From Hemibagrus wyckioides (Eukaryota > Chordata > Actinopteri > Siluriformes > Bagridae), in NCBI RefSeq assembly GCF_019097595.1, contig NC_080717.1, positions 17,487,336-17,551,335 of the forward strand: a stretch of 64,000 nt of DNA. The letters are read 5' to 3'. The notes beneath the pieces are model-generated. The model saw nothing but the letters and a program-made list of their open reading frames with translations, did no database searches and was not told the origin of the DNA. Positions within the stretch are counted from its first letter, which is position 1. Each line of letters starts with the position of its first letter. Positions 1 to 17,600 of the stretch are shown piece after piece. The translations under genes were made by a program, and so were the position numbers.

Positions 1-1170
1 TTTCACAGAACTCCAACGCTCCGCCCCTACTGACTCCTTTCCCACACATAGTTTACTCAGCTCTAACGCTGGAAATAACATGCCACTGGTACATTTAAGC
101 TAATATACAGTAAATAACCACAAGAAAATGGTTATACTTCAGTGAAGTCATTTACAAAGAGTAATATAAATAAATTCATAGCTAACAGGTACTAAGCATG
201 AGCTTGGTTTTAACTCTGTAATCATACTTTCAATCCACTTTTGTAATGCAAATTTTACCTCTTCAATGACACACATGATTTATCTGTATGCATATGTATT
301 GAAAGTATTCAGTATTACTATAGCTTTGTTTTACAGTAAAAACTCACATTACTCAGAAAAGTAGAAAAGACAATTAGAAGATTATAAAGAAGATATTACC
401 GAGCAATGAAGATCCAAATTTAAACAAATTCATATGAGTATTTCTTAAACAGATTGTTTACACATCAAGAGTGACATACATTTCCAGAAAAAGTCATATT
501 AGAAATAAAGAATAACAGTACTGCTACCATTCTTGATTTCCCAATACAATCTAATGATTTATTTGTCTTATACCACAGCAACTTCCAAGAGATTACAATA
601 CTGAATTATATATTTCATCTATTAATGAACAACCCACGATACGTTATAGTAGCTATAAACATTCATTCCCTCAACAACCTCTTTTTTTCTGTGTCTTGAA
701 GAGAAAAAGCTTATTATCTTATTGTTCTACAGAGAATCTTACAAAGGCTTTTCCAGTGACAGAAACTTTGCACTGACACTTGAGACTCCTTCTGTGAATG
801 TTAATGAAATTTTCACATTCCAAAGTTTAGCAATTTTTTCACAATAAAAAATAACATTTTTTTAATTTTTCTTCACTGATGTATTTTAGAAGGAGTGCAT
901 TAACACAAACCTTTGATTTGAATTACAGATTGCTTCCCTATTACTATCAGAGCTGCTGTGACAAAAAAAATAATCAACAGCTTCTTACTAATCAGATTCA
1001 AGAACTCACTATTACTGGGGTAGGATAATAAAGAAATCACGAATAAAGTTACTGTTGATGCTGTCTTTACTGTTAATATGAATTCATTTCTTATATGTGA
1101 CCCTTATACTATGTGTGACCCATATCCCATATGTATATCAAAGAACTTATTTCCTTTTCTTTTTTTTTTA
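1..1170. other. Gene-free AT-rich stretch
   Basis: No open frame, splice pattern, RNA gene or repeat that I can support. Ordinary AT-rich sequence. Confidence 0.6.
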
Positions 1171-1171
1171 A

Positions 1172-1262
1172 TTATTATGATTTATTTATTCATTTCATGA
1201 AACTGCTTTATCCTGGTCAGGATCTCAGAATCACTGGGTGCAAGGCAGGAATACACCCTCAG
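1172..1262 (-). mobile_element. SINE 3' tail fragment
   Basis: Read on the minus strand, the text about a 'tgggataggctcc...ctgaccaggataaagcagtt...atgaatgaat' type tail is recognisable, degraded. The same tail occurs on the plus strand at 9070-9125, 28540-28575 and 63840-63895. The SINE head is absent, and the fragment abuts the long microsatellite. Confidence 0.55.
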
Positions 1263-1268
1263 TCAGAC

Positions 1269-4870
<3,602 letters not shown>

Positions 4871-4879
4871 TTGATTATT

Positions 4880-5520
4880 AGATAAAGTTAAAAATCTCAA
4901 TTAATATCTTCCCATTGTCTCTTATAACATTTTTATAACCAATTACAGACTATACTAATTAACAGAGAACAGCGACATAAACTAGTAAACTAATTAACTT
5001 CCAGCTTTAATCAGACTATGTTTAATTAATAAAAATTTTTCTTTCAAATCTTTCTAAGACAATGAAGCCAATTTATATTCTCCAGCCGATCGGTCTTCTT
5101 TTAATTTCTTTGTCAATTTCAATGTGCAATATTTAGTAATATAATTCATTTCTTTCCTTTCACACAAAGGATTCATTAATTGGGACATTTCTGCTTATCA
5201 TTTCTCCAAAGGTATTGGCATATAATTTCATTTTCTATTTCAGGCATGTTCTAGGCCTTTTTTTGCCGAAGGAGCAATCAAGAGCAATTCAATAATCATA
5301 TTGGCCTGTCTCCTCAACTTTCAAAGTTAGTTAACCTTACAGCATTTAATTGCAGGAATATTAATTTCAATTCAAATGAACAATCTATTTAATAGGCCGT
5401 GGTAATTGTGCTCAGCTTGAGAGGTTCAAGGAGGTCATTATGGGAAACAAATGAAATTAACAGCTCCCCTTTAATATGCATATTGCTAAAATACACAGGG
5501 TTTTTTTTTTTGTTTTCTGT
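4880..5520. other. Unique AT-rich block, candidate conserved non-coding element
   Basis: A repeat-free block, rich in TAAT cores and ATTA/TTAAT motifs, with no coding frame. The most complex part is about 5190-5500, including an ATATGCATAT-type site near 5475. Its composition resembles vertebrate conserved enhancers, but conservation cannot be seen from one sequence. Confidence 0.3.
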
Positions 5521-5529
5521 TGATGCAAA

Positions 5530-8320
5530 CCAACTGAACTAAATAGCTGATCCATTTTGTACATTGAACAAAAGCTAGGACTGATAACAAACAAAAAGAA
5601 CTATGTATTGATACAGCATGTCAGTTAAAGCATTTATCTTCTTACTACAAAATAAAAAACACACACTACAATCTTCTCATTCAGAAAAAGATTTATAGAA
5701 CTGCTTTACCTATTGAAAGAAGACGACTATGTCTATTCTGAGATTATTACTCCACACTATAGTATGTACCGCAATATGTAGTATGTATTGATTCTCTGTG
5801 CATCTTCTCTGTGCATTGGCTTACATGGCACAAATCCATATATCTGACAGTGTAGGACTGCTTGCAAGCCAGAGCATATTTAAGCCTATAAGCTATCTCT
5901 ACTCAACATACGATATACAGATACATCAATTTCCTTCATTTAAGAAATCCAGAATCCATGGCAGTACACTACTGCCACCTACTGTTAAAAAGCTCTTTTG
6001 ATGAAGACGAGTATGTGTGAACATCATGGTAGAAATGGATTCACTATGAAAGAGCAAAGCATGCGGAAGACAAACAGCGTAACCAGGGAATTATTTAAAA
6101 GCAAAGCAATTAGTGTCTAACGCATTTTCTGAGTATGCTGGTCTTAAATAGACCCATACACGATTTGGTAAGTCTAGTTTGTTGAAGCTTGGGGAAAGAT
6201 ACATTTAGAGCACGTTTCTACAACCTGCCCTAGTAATGCAAAAGTATTGATTGGCACAAATCATTTGGAACAAGCTGTATTGTTTCTTAAGTAAAGAAAT
6301 CTCTTCTTTTTTTTTCTATTTAAGATCGATATCTCTTCTAGGTTATATTGTTTGTTCAGATGTGGCTTGATGCATTTCATTCCAGAAAAAGAGCTACAGG
6401 CAATATATGTCTAAAAGTAAAATCGTGTACAGAGTCCAACACATCTCAAACTGAAGGCTCAGAATTTGACAGTTTGTAAGCTGCGGCTTGCTCAGTGCAA
6501 TATAAAAGTCAGCCACAACGAATGGTCATGAAGAAGACACTAGCAGTGTTTCGGAGCTTCAAGTAGTCCATAAGTAGCAAAAAGTTGTTTAAAATGTCTG
6601 CTTCTTAAGTAGTTGAGACTACTTAACTAGAATAATGTTAGCCCAAAGATTTACCCACCATCTAGGATTTTAACAGGCAAAATTTTGTGTTTAACTGATT
6701 TAGCTAGCTGGTAAGTTGACTAGCTACATACATACCATTTAGCTCCTTCACTATGATACTGCTTACTGTGTTAAATGACTATCATTAAGTTTCAAGTAAT
6801 AGCCCGATGCTGCCTCCAGTGCAGGTGGAAGATTCAGCTTGGAGAGAGAAAACGACTCTGGGTGAAGTGAATCCACAGGTGACGCTTCCTCCGCTGAGAT
6901 AATAAAGCAGACAGCAGGGTGCCAGACTTTGTTTACAGCCATGCAGAGCCGAGGAGCTGAGTATGGGGAATTCAGAGTCACACCTAACAGCCTGTGACTG
7001 GCCCTGAAATGACACGCCTCAGTCTAGAGGCTAGCCACACAGTGGCTCACACCAGACTACAGGTGTAGGGAAGATCTTGCAAAGAGCAAATCAATTCAAT
7101 CTGGGCTTCACTGCACAAATCAATTCAACACTCCCTTCCCTCAGGACACAAAGCAGCAATAAAGAGGGCATGATGGCTTAAGAAGAGACAAGTGAGTGGT
7201 CTGAAAGGTCTGATTGGTCTCTGTGTTACACTACTGCTATTCAATATCAATATAGCCTCAGCAGGTTCAAACATCCATCAGATACAATGAATAAATACTT
7301 AGAATTATGGAGGCTGTGATGTCGGTACACAAATTGCTTGTATTTTTGTAAGACCGAGACCAAAATCTCATTATTCTTCTAGCTTTCTAAAATAATAACT
7401 GTACGAGATTCACCAGGAAGGGTGATACACTTCTAGAAGCACCTCTCATGGGGCTATAACCTCATAGTTTTTCATACCTTTGAATGCCAGCGTGAAAAAA
7501 AAAACAACCTGCAAAGAATAAAATAAAATGTGGTGGCTCAAATGAAGATCTATATAATTATTATGTAACAATAAGTACCTGCTTTACACCCATCAGAGAC
7601 AAATAGTATGGGTATTTTGCATACCATAGGAACTCCTTATACATATTTAGCATTTTGAAAAGAAACACTTCCAAATGCTCCTAATGCGAATAAAAATTCT
7701 GTAAATAAACTGAAACAAAATGGTGATGACATAACACATGCGTCGAATGACACCTTGTTGCTGGCAAAAGGCCGTATTACAGCTGTACGGTTAAGGTCCA
7801 TTACAACATAATCCTTTGTACCACTGGAAAATTTCCAGGATGTCAAACTCCCCAAACTCAGATGGAAGGAAAAGCTGTCAGAGACAACAAGAAGAGGAAA
7901 CCTTGAGACAAACCATGCTCAATGGTGGAATTATAAATCATTGTGTTGAAAGGATGTTCAGTTTCAGCAGATTGTGAATAAGAGTCCTGGGATGATCACA
8001 TGACAGTTGTTAAGATTGACAGCAACAGTTTTTAAGTACAAGTCTAAAGTATACACCGGAGATTATCCACTGAAGCAAGGTCATGGACATAGACATATTA
8101 TTAAGTATGCTCTTATCCTACAGTGATTTTAAAGGATGATCAGAGTACAAGCGCAGTCTCTGACAGGTCAAGGCACAACAGCATAAATAAAAGCGATAAC
8201 CATACAGGTAACATAGGCATGAGGGTACCAGACAACATAAAGTGTCCCAGTAGTCAACGAAACTGAGTGATTGTGAGAGGGGGGGGTTTGACAGCAAACA
8301 TCAAAACTTTGGGGTAGTAT
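5530..8320. other. Gene-free stretch
   Basis: Low-complexity and AT-rich sequence without a supported feature. The short minus-strand frames at about 6763-7015 look like chance. Confidence 0.5.
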
Positions 8321-8321
8321 T

Positions 8322-8497
8322 GGGGAAAGTGGTAGCTCAGTGGTTAAGATGTTGGCCTACTGTTTGGATGGTTGTGAGTTCAAATCTCAGGATCACCAAG
8401 CTGCCAGCACTGAGCCCATGAGCAAGGCCTTCAACTGCTTAGCTGTATAAATGGTAAATTTAAGTCAGTCTGAATAAGAGCATTTACCAAAAAGTAC
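8322..8497 (+). mobile_element. tRNA-derived SINE
   Basis: The head shows a pol III box A (TGGTAGCTCAGTGG, about 8330-8343) and a diverged box B (GAGTTCAAATCTC, 8376-8388). The body 'gagcaaggcctt' and tail 'ctgaataagagcatttaccaaa' match the widespread fish SINE tail (...ggataagggcgtctgccaaatgc). A second, minus-strand member is at 19609-19762. Confidence 0.8.
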
Positions 8498-8974
8498 ATG
8501 ACAGTAACAGAACCCAACAGAAAAGCAATTTAATAAAATGCTTGATTTAACTGGGTTTTCAACCAAGACCAAAAGACTAAGACATTACACTGCTGTTGTG
8601 TTTATTATTCTAGGTACTGATAAAGATCCTGCACCTTTTAACAAGCAGGCATGGCAAATAACGATGGGTATTATGGGTGTAACCTTCAGATGATTTGAGT
8701 TAACTGATTGATTCTGAAGGCAACAATTGAAATAAGGCCTTAAAATTCTAAATCTGTGTATGTGCAAGTATAATGTTTACACCCATAATAAGTAATGTGG
8801 ATCATGACTAAATCTGTTATTTAGCTTTGTTATTATGTCAATGTGTCATAAAGTAAAATTGCATTTAATTAACAGTATTTAGGACATCTGGCACCTACAG
8901 GAATAAGCCTTTTGGATTTTATTTGTAACACTAAGTCAGTTTTCATGAAGGATTCATGTACATAGGTGTCATAG

Positions 8975-9125
8975 CCCTAAAGTTGATGCGTGCCTTGCAA
9001 TGGGCCGACGTCCCATCCGAACTGGATTCTCTCACCTTGCGCAGAGTCTTGCTGGGATTGGCTCTGAATAAATCACAACCCTGACCAGAATAAAGCAGCT
9101 ACATAAGATGAATGACTGGATGAAT
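8975..9125 (+). mobile_element. SINE 3' body fragment
   Basis: 'ccttgcaatgggccgacgtcccatcc', then 'gggattggctctgaat' and 'ctgaccagaataaagcagctac...gatgaatgactggatgaatg': the diverged 3' half of the same SINE family as at 28330, 36900 and 63600. Confidence 0.65.
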
Positions 9126-11185
9126 GAAAGTTGACATGCTACTGAATTGTCTTTTAGTGCATGTGTAAAATGTAACTAAGATCCATGGATTTGAATAATT
9201 AGTGAAGGGAGAGAAGGCTATAATCCTTTAAAGGAGTGCAATTTGTGTGACATGCAAAATGAGAAAGAGACAGGAGGAGGATGAAGACCGAACAGGGTTA
9301 AGGTAAGGAGAAAAGCGAAAGAAGAATCTTTGCTTGATTGACAGGCTTTGATATTGGACTGAAAATGGACCAGGGCCTTGAATAGTTCTAATATTTACAG
9401 ATCACCTCAGAAATGGTGTTTATTACAGACAGGCAGCAGACTGCACACTTGAGTGTGTACACAAACACACATTGAACATAAAAGGTTATGTTGCTTTCAT
9501 GCAATGGTGTGTAATGGGACTTTTGAAAGTCTTTGGCATTGCCATTATATATGACTACGGAGACCGACCTTGGGTTGTTTATGCTTCCACAAAGGTGCAG
9601 TTGAAGACAGGATCTAATAATGAAGGACGTATCGGCTGATGTGACCCCTGTCACTGGTCTTTTGTTGACTCTTTGTTGATTTGGAATTCTAGAGTGGCTG
9701 CTGCAGAAGAGCAGTTCAATATCACTGGGTCTGGTATAACCCCTTAATGTTTATTTGCTCTGTTGAATAATGGCATTCATGTCCTCCAGCAGATTTTAAA
9801 AATTAAAATTAATCTCATGATCCATTGTTCAACTTTGAATGAGCTATGGAAAAACAATTGATGTATAAGTGATGATTTTGTGTTTAAAATGCCAGCATTT
9901 GAAGCTGTCGTTTTTGTTCTGGTTCTGATAAGCTAGTTATCATAACAAAGTGAGAACGCTAAACATTGCTGTGTATGTTGAAAACTGTTTTAATTTTTTA
10001 ATGACACCCAACTAGAGGTGCTTGTGTATTAGAGCTTGCCAAGATAATGATTATCTGCCTTGGAAATCTTATTTGCTCTGTTGCCATGTTCATTATTATA
10101 GAACTAATCCAAAATAGGTTGACATTGTCAGGGGCTCACCTGATGACAAACCACCAGAGATTCCCAACACCTGGATCATCACACACTTCCAGGTTATTGA
10201 GTTCACCTGACTCCCACTACATAAACACTAGTTTCCAGTTAATCTTTGCAAAGTCTTGCCTAACTTTCCTGTTAATAGTCATGTTTGTGTTGGTTGCATT
10301 TGCCTTCTTGCATTTTCATCTGACCTGCTTCTCTGATTATGATTTGGTTTCTCATTCTGTTAAATAAACTCTACACTTAATATGAAAATGGACACTTAAT
10401 ATGATACAGTTGAAACATAAGTCAGTGGTTTACCCAAGTCAACACTCATAAACTTTTTAATAGTTAAAGAGGAGTTTGGTCATGGCAGTCAAGTCTACAG
10501 TGTGTCACTTGCCATTACTGCCTTGAAAGATGAAAGCTACCAGACTTAAATATCCTATGGGATTATGAGAACCGGCAGACTTTTTTAACACTACAAGATT
10601 GTAACCAAAGAATAACAGCTAAGGATATAAGGCTTATATAGAGATAGATAGGCTTTGATACAGGGAAAGCATGTTAAGAATGCTGAGTATTTCTGACACT
10701 GAGCACTAGTTTAGGCATATAGCTGGGGAATATGATGTACAGTCTGATACACACACCAACATATATATCTATGCATATGTACAGAATATATAAAATCTGT
10801 ATTAACTCCTCAACTACAAACATATTTGCAAAGACTAGTTGAACGAAATGTTACAGACGCTCTAAATACACAATAGGGTCACAACTAAGAGGAGACAGGA
10901 TCCTTTAAGCACTCCTACCACCGATCATCTTTATAATAATGCGTCAGAGGTGTAGTATCAGCACAAATCAGAGATGTGACCTGGTGTGAGAAACTATATT
11001 TAGATGAATTATATGAATGTTGATTGAACAATAATGTAAATTATTATCTTTTTAAAATAATCTCATATTTATAAATAAAAATAAGACCTTTCAACATTTC
11101 TCACCATTAAGTGAATATAAAATAATATAAAATAAATCTTATTTCTGGCAATTGAGCCATATCTTTGATTAAAATGACTGTTTTA
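9126..11185. other. Gene-free stretch
   Basis: No supported feature. A 106-codon plus-strand frame at 10047-10367 has no recognisable domain or flanking splice signals. Confidence 0.5.
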
Positions 11186-11189
11186 CCCC

Positions 11190-11660
11190 AAAATTCCATA
11201 TACTTTGTGTGTGGAAAGAAAAAATGTTGGCTGATGCCATTTCTGTGAGACACCTTAATTGCCCCAATGATTATCTGGCAGGATATATTGCTGCCTCATA
11301 TTTATCGTTGTGTCCACTTTTCATTACAGTCTTCATTACTGCTTATAAATAATGAACATAAATGTGCCTGCACCTCTCAACACACTCCATAATATAGCCA
11401 AGAGATATCCGTCTTGTCTGCAGTTATCAGACATTACCTTTCTGAATTATGCCTGTTAGTTGCTTTCTGGCTTGCTTTCCCATAAGCCCCTTCCGCAGAA
11501 ATGACAGCATTAACTTTTTAGGTTTATTGCATCTTTTTTACCCAACGTAGACCATTAATCTGCTTAATGGCTACCATGACCCCTTTCAACTACTTTCATA
11601 AACTAGAAAATATTAATAAAGCACATGAAAACTCCTATTGTACAGAATCTTTTCATCATT
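11190..11660. other. Unique block, candidate conserved non-coding element
   Basis: Repeat-free, moderately complex sequence with no sustained open frame. It includes homeobox-type TTAATTG/ATTAAT and TGACAG-like (TALE) words (for example at 11253-11275 and about 11500-11560). Appearance only; conservation is untested. Confidence 0.25.
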
Positions 11661-11669
11661 CACAAGGCA

Positions 11670-14600
11670 GTGTTTAATGGCCTGCCTGGGTAAGGGGAGG
11701 TCTATAGGTTGTTAGTTCATCTTGTTTATTTTATAGAGCGAGCCCTCTAAAGAAAAGAGTGTTTTGTTTTTTAGTTTTGGTTTAATTCAGATCAAGTTAT
11801 CAGCCAAATCTATGAATAAGATGGATAAGGTGACTCCTGTGGTTTTCAATATCTTGCTTTACAATGTTTCAGTGTGTACATCTGTTGAAGGACAAAAAGT
11901 TGGTGTATCTGCTATGCGTTAAAATGGTATCACAATATTAATAAGAATATGACAGTGCTGAGGTACACTTTAGGATCTGTGGAGCTGGCAGGCAATAGGA
12001 TTAGGAATTATGGAGTTCACTACCCTGGGTCTAAGGCCTCTGAAAGAAGCCAGACTAATCCCTTTGATCAAAACCTGCTTGCCACCCTGTCATAACTCCC
12101 AAGTCTCTGCCAGCTTTTATATCACCAGGGCTTAACTCACATCAATATCTGCTACAGATGCATCAACTCTTTCCAGAAGCAGTGTAGGTAAAGCATAATC
12201 ATCTTGCTCCTACACTAACCTTGGATTCAGATGGATGAAATGGCACATAAATTACATATTTTAAGGTGTAAGCTTCAAACACGAGGCACAAATCTCTGCA
12301 TTTGTTAAGTCGGACAAGTGAGTCAGAATTGTTCCGTCTTCTCAATCAAACACATTTGATGATAAGCTCAGAGAGGAAACTTCAAATCAGGTATAAGGAG
12401 CATTATGCCTTGGAATCATAAAGCCATATTTCCAGCAAATGTCATTTCCACTGGCAGTAGAGAACTTAAGTATTCACCACAGGATAAAGAGATGAATACA
12501 GGAAAATGTATATGAAGGTGATGAACTATAGTCAGAATGTCTTGGATATCATAGCAGATACGAAGGGTTTACTTTGAGAGGAGTTTCTTCAGCACTTATG
12601 ATTTTCGACACACAGGAGTGCCATTAAAGGAATAAGTCAGGAATGACTCAGAAGCCCAGCATTGATGTAGTGGACTTGGACTAAGGTCACAAATCTTAGA
12701 TCATAATTTTTTTTTATGATGCAAACTCACTTTTCTTTGACTTAAACTCAGTTTGAACTTAAGATCATGAAGCTGATTTGAACATAAAGAATTTCAACAA
12801 GCTATATTTTCGCCATTAAGTAACCTCACCCAGAGTAAGCCTCTGCACCTTACAGCAATTTATTTTAAAAGATAAATCTGAGAAGAGGTTTTGGACTTGA
12901 CCTGGGTGTGAGGCTGAGATTTGATTTTCAATTCAGGAAGTAAAAGAATGACAACACTGGGCTCCAGTTGCATTAAACATAAAAATAACTTTGTATTGTT
13001 TGGGGAAGTGGTCTGTCTCATAATATACTAATGCATATTATTATTTAATATTTTAAAAATGAATGAATTTATAGCTGTTTAACGTCTGGTGGTTTTATTC
13101 TGTACATCATTTACATGTCACCAAGTTTCTAGCACAGAGGTTAGCGATCTAACTAAAAGCTAATCACCAGACTTCAGCTAAATTTACCAGAGGCAGTGTT
13201 AACTACATGTAGACCTACTGCCTGATATCAGCTAAAAACTGTACAAAAAATATACTTCACATGGGCTGTTTGTACTCTTCAAAAGTTCTACATTTCTGAG
13301 GTAACATGCAGACAAGCTTAAAAATTGTTTTCAATAAAATGTTTAATCTTTCAGCTGAGAATAAATATATTTGAGGTGAATATATAGATTTATTAAAGTT
13401 TATATATATATAAGTTTATAAGTTTTCGTGTTTCTAACTTGTTTCTAACTTATCTCTAGGTTTGAATGAGTGTGGCATCACATCCACAATCAGGTGTATA
13501 CCTAGTTCGCACCCAGTGTTCCCACCACAATTCTGTTCCCAGTAATCCTCCATGACCCTATTCTTGATGAATGGAAATAACCACACATCCTGAACTGAGT
13601 ATTCAGAAAGGGGGTCCTATTAGCATTCAACCCAGAGATCAGAGGGATTGCACTAATATTCATTGTATCCAATTCCGAGCACATTAACCAGTGTTGATTT
13701 TAATATCACAGCACCTCCATTATTGAGAAGCAGTCAAAATCTCATTATTGCTCACCGAAGGGCAAGGCATGAAGCACAGCTGCTATCAGTGGATCTCATT
13801 TACCTCGACAAAGACAAGCTGGCCATGGAGACTGGAGGTGGGTGCAATATCATGTAGCGTGCATGTATTCATAATTCATATTGGACAACATGCTGTTCTC
13901 CCGGCGTCATTAACATTTAGGTGACGGTGGAGTTCATCTATACAGATAAAATTTGCTTCATCAAAGAGTATCCAAGATTTTTTCCAAATTCACATCATTC
14001 CAAAAGTTCTCATTTTCTCTAGAAACATGGAAAGCACATCTTCTCACTCAGCCTGCCTCAGGAGTAACAGCCATATGCATCACAGGAATTACAGGACATA
14101 ACAATCTTTGCTGTTTCAGAATGTACACATCAGTTTTGAATAAGATGTAGGATGTCATCCAGGAATATTGTTTTGAAGCAATATTTCCATATGGCAGTGT
14201 AGAAGTATGGTGTTTCTTTGTCATGATGCATAATGTATGGAGCAGAAGGGACAAAAAGACTAACAGATCCTCAGATGCCTGGGTTTTGATCTCTTACTAT
14301 ATGTGTTTCAACACTTCATTTAAAAAATCCATCTGTTGCAGAAGCCAAAAGTCGAGCACAATTTGTCTTGCAAGCCAGACATCTAGGTCCATTAGAGAGT
14401 CTGGTTTGTTTTGTCAATGAATGGTACAAAGACCAAATGCACTATATTACATAAATTTATGTCTATTTGGATTAATAAACAGATGCATTGTTTGCTTTTA
14501 TGTAGAGATGATAGACATGGCCAAGAAGCACCCCAATACACAAAACAAGTCATCTGACTGACCAACCACATACTTTTTTTCCATAGCATTTAACATTTAC

Positions 14601-17600
14601 CCAGCGTTAAAAGCTTCACACAAAACTCTTAAGCAACTTTTAAACCTATGGGATTCTTTGGCTACTGAATTTCTTGCTTCAAAAAGCTTCTGGTTCAAAA
14701 GTTTTTTCTCTGGAATCTAGTGTGCAGAGGTGGCTGGTATGAATGGGTTAGCAGAGCTAAGCTCTACCTGTCTTTCAAAGATAAAATAGAAATCAATATA
14801 TTCATTTGTTCATTCATCTTCAGTAACCATTTTATCCTGGTCAGGGTTGCAGTGGGTCTGTGCATGAGATGGATTATTTACTGTCATCTCTTTTTGCCCA
14901 GGATACCTTTGGAGAATAAACTAAAAGTGTTCAGGAAAAAAAAGAAAGGTTTTTTTTAATGGAAGGGGTAAGACTTTTCTGCTTACCATGTTTGGTATAG
15001 GTATTCATGGCATGATGAGGGTATATGAGGAAGTGCTACCAGATTTCAATTAATTTAACTTTAATTTCTAAAGCCTTTGACCAGAAAACTGTGAAAAACT
15101 TTGCCTAAAGATACCTGATTGGACTCACTAGTCAATTATCATGTTTTCTATATGTTGTAGAGTATAGAGATTATCACATTATGGCTCTGGCTTTCCAGGA
15201 CTAGAAAAGAACACTGTATTTCTAGATCACATGATGAGCCAGAGAGAGAAAAATTAGGCCAAGCCAAAATCCCAACCTAACAGCAAATGTCCTTTCTTCC
15301 CTCTTTACCCTTGGCAACCTCTGAGGCATGTGAAAAGAGTTAATTTGAGAAATTACAAAACAGCAGGACCCTGGACCCCCCACAGGTGGAGCAGGCCAAG
15401 TCTCCCCTATACCAATTTAAATAATTGTGTTAAACAAATACACTTTGTAGTCTGAGAAGGATAATGAAATCTTGCATTTTGCCTTCTCTACAGTTTTACT
15501 CTGCTTTACGTTTGTCTGCTTACAGCAAAATCTAAAATACAAGAATACAAAAAATACAGATGGCATACAAAAATTAAAATCAGTCTTGCTTTAATGACAC
15601 TGTGGCTATCATCAGCACATAAAAGGCTCTGTGCTACATTAACATTCCACTAATGGAGGATTTTGTTTCAGTCACATCACACACCAGTAAATGATTGCCA
15701 CTGGCTGGCCGAGTGTAGAGTTGTACGTGTTCAACAGCTGGAAACAAAGAAATTTTACTAAAACATTCTGTCTAATGTCTATAAAATGCTGCAGGCTGGA
15801 TGTGCTAATGATGGGAATAAAGATATTCTAATCAAGAGGTGTTTTTGAGGTCAATAACACCTCAAATCAGGGTTGTCATTTTCAAGACTGCAAACACTGC
15901 AACCTGATTCTCTATAAAGTTCCAGGATCCAAGTTCGGGGGTTTTGAGTATCCAAATCACATATGCAAACACAGTGGAACAGGATACCAAATGAACAATA
16001 AAGACAACACATTCTCCTCTCATGGATGCTGCCCGGGTGCTGAAAAGACAACTCTGCTCCAGCAACCCGCTTATTGTGGAAAGCACATGGCTGCAAGGCC
16101 AGGTGGTAGAAACACGTATGGCTGGCGGCCAGCGATTGCAGCGGCAGCTTTCCTTCCTCCTGCAGAAGACACAGACAGGTGAACAAAGTTTCCTAGCAAA
16201 GTTATGCTGACCCGTGTGTACCTCTTGCCTTCAGAAGCCAAAGACAGCAGTGAAGACTACGCTTCTGGACACACAGCACCACATAGAGTTCTCTAGGTCA
16301 ATACTCAGTGCTGCTCAGCCCCACTGGCCAGCTCCCACACCAGGAGACCTCAAGAACAAGCCCTCTACTCTTCACTCCCTCACCTTGTCCTTCCCGACTT
16401 TTTCTTAAATAAAAGAGCACTAGTTTTCCCTACTTCCACTTCCTGTGTGTCTGTCTTCGGTCCACTGCAGCCTTGAGTAGCTACACATGGGTACAGAGCC
16501 CTTTTATTCCTTGCATTTTGCACCATTTTACTTCGGATGTGTCGAACATCTTCCTCACTTGGAATGATAACTGACTAAATATTTTATTTCAACCTGAGTG
16601 GTAAGTAATGAATAAAGCATGATGGGGCAGGATGTTATGGAAAAATAATCCATGACAAAGTGATGTGAGATGACCCCATGCAGAGAGTAGGTACTGGTAC
16701 TACACCAAAGTGGACTATTTTCCTAAAACAATGTTTTATTTCTCTAGTTCAACGGTGATTTCCAAATGATTACTATTTGTAATTTATTCATAAACAACAT
16801 GTTTATTGTTAGAGCGCCAAGCACCAATGGTGTGTAGGCATTCTATGGTTACACTACCTTTTCTTCTTCTTCTTCTTCTTCTTCTTCTTCTTCTTCTTCT
16901 GTCTGTGAAATTTGACTAACTGATTGTAGAGGGTTTAATGAACATTCTGACTGGATTTGGACCAAGTGCTGCCAATGCTCTTACAGATATTAAAGCAAAA
17001 TATGTTGAAGTATATTAACATATCAGTCAGTTTTAGGAAGCCGACCAGTCCAGTAAGTGGGCTATATTAAATAATAGTTCATAAAACATTGATAAACAGT
17101 ATTGCTATGTGGCATAAAGACTAAAGCTGGCCATATCACAGGAGTTATCCTTTTTCTTAACGATAGTTCCTCATGAACATTTAATGCCTTACCTTAAATC
17201 TTAGTGAGTGCAACAGAAAAGGAGGTGTATGAGCAGACTGAAGACATAGGACAAGGTAGGTTTAAGTTTTCTCAGTATGTCCTCATGACCTCTCTGTGGA
17301 TGAACCTGCTGCACACCTCATTACTTCACAAAAGTCCAGGCCTGACATGTCTCTGAGGTGCCCTCTGACCCCTCTGAGTGTATCTGAGTGCAGAGTGAGC
17401 ACTCTTAAGGTGAGAGGACTGGATTCAGTGTTATTGATCTGTCTGAGCTCTATTTTTAAACCAAGGCTTCCCATGGCTTCGAAATGATCTAGTTAAAAAA
17501 GACACTATTTTACACTTTAGGCAGCGCGGCTATGCTGTGAAGCTGCTATGTGTGGAGTTTAACTCTTCTGGAATTGGAATCTGTTTAAAAGTGAGCATGA

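Noticed and set aside
8322..8400. A tRNA gene, from box A and box B
   Set aside because: No acceptor stem pairing. The body and tail belong to a SINE. The same applies to 19609-19762, 50668-50885 and 62961-63190.
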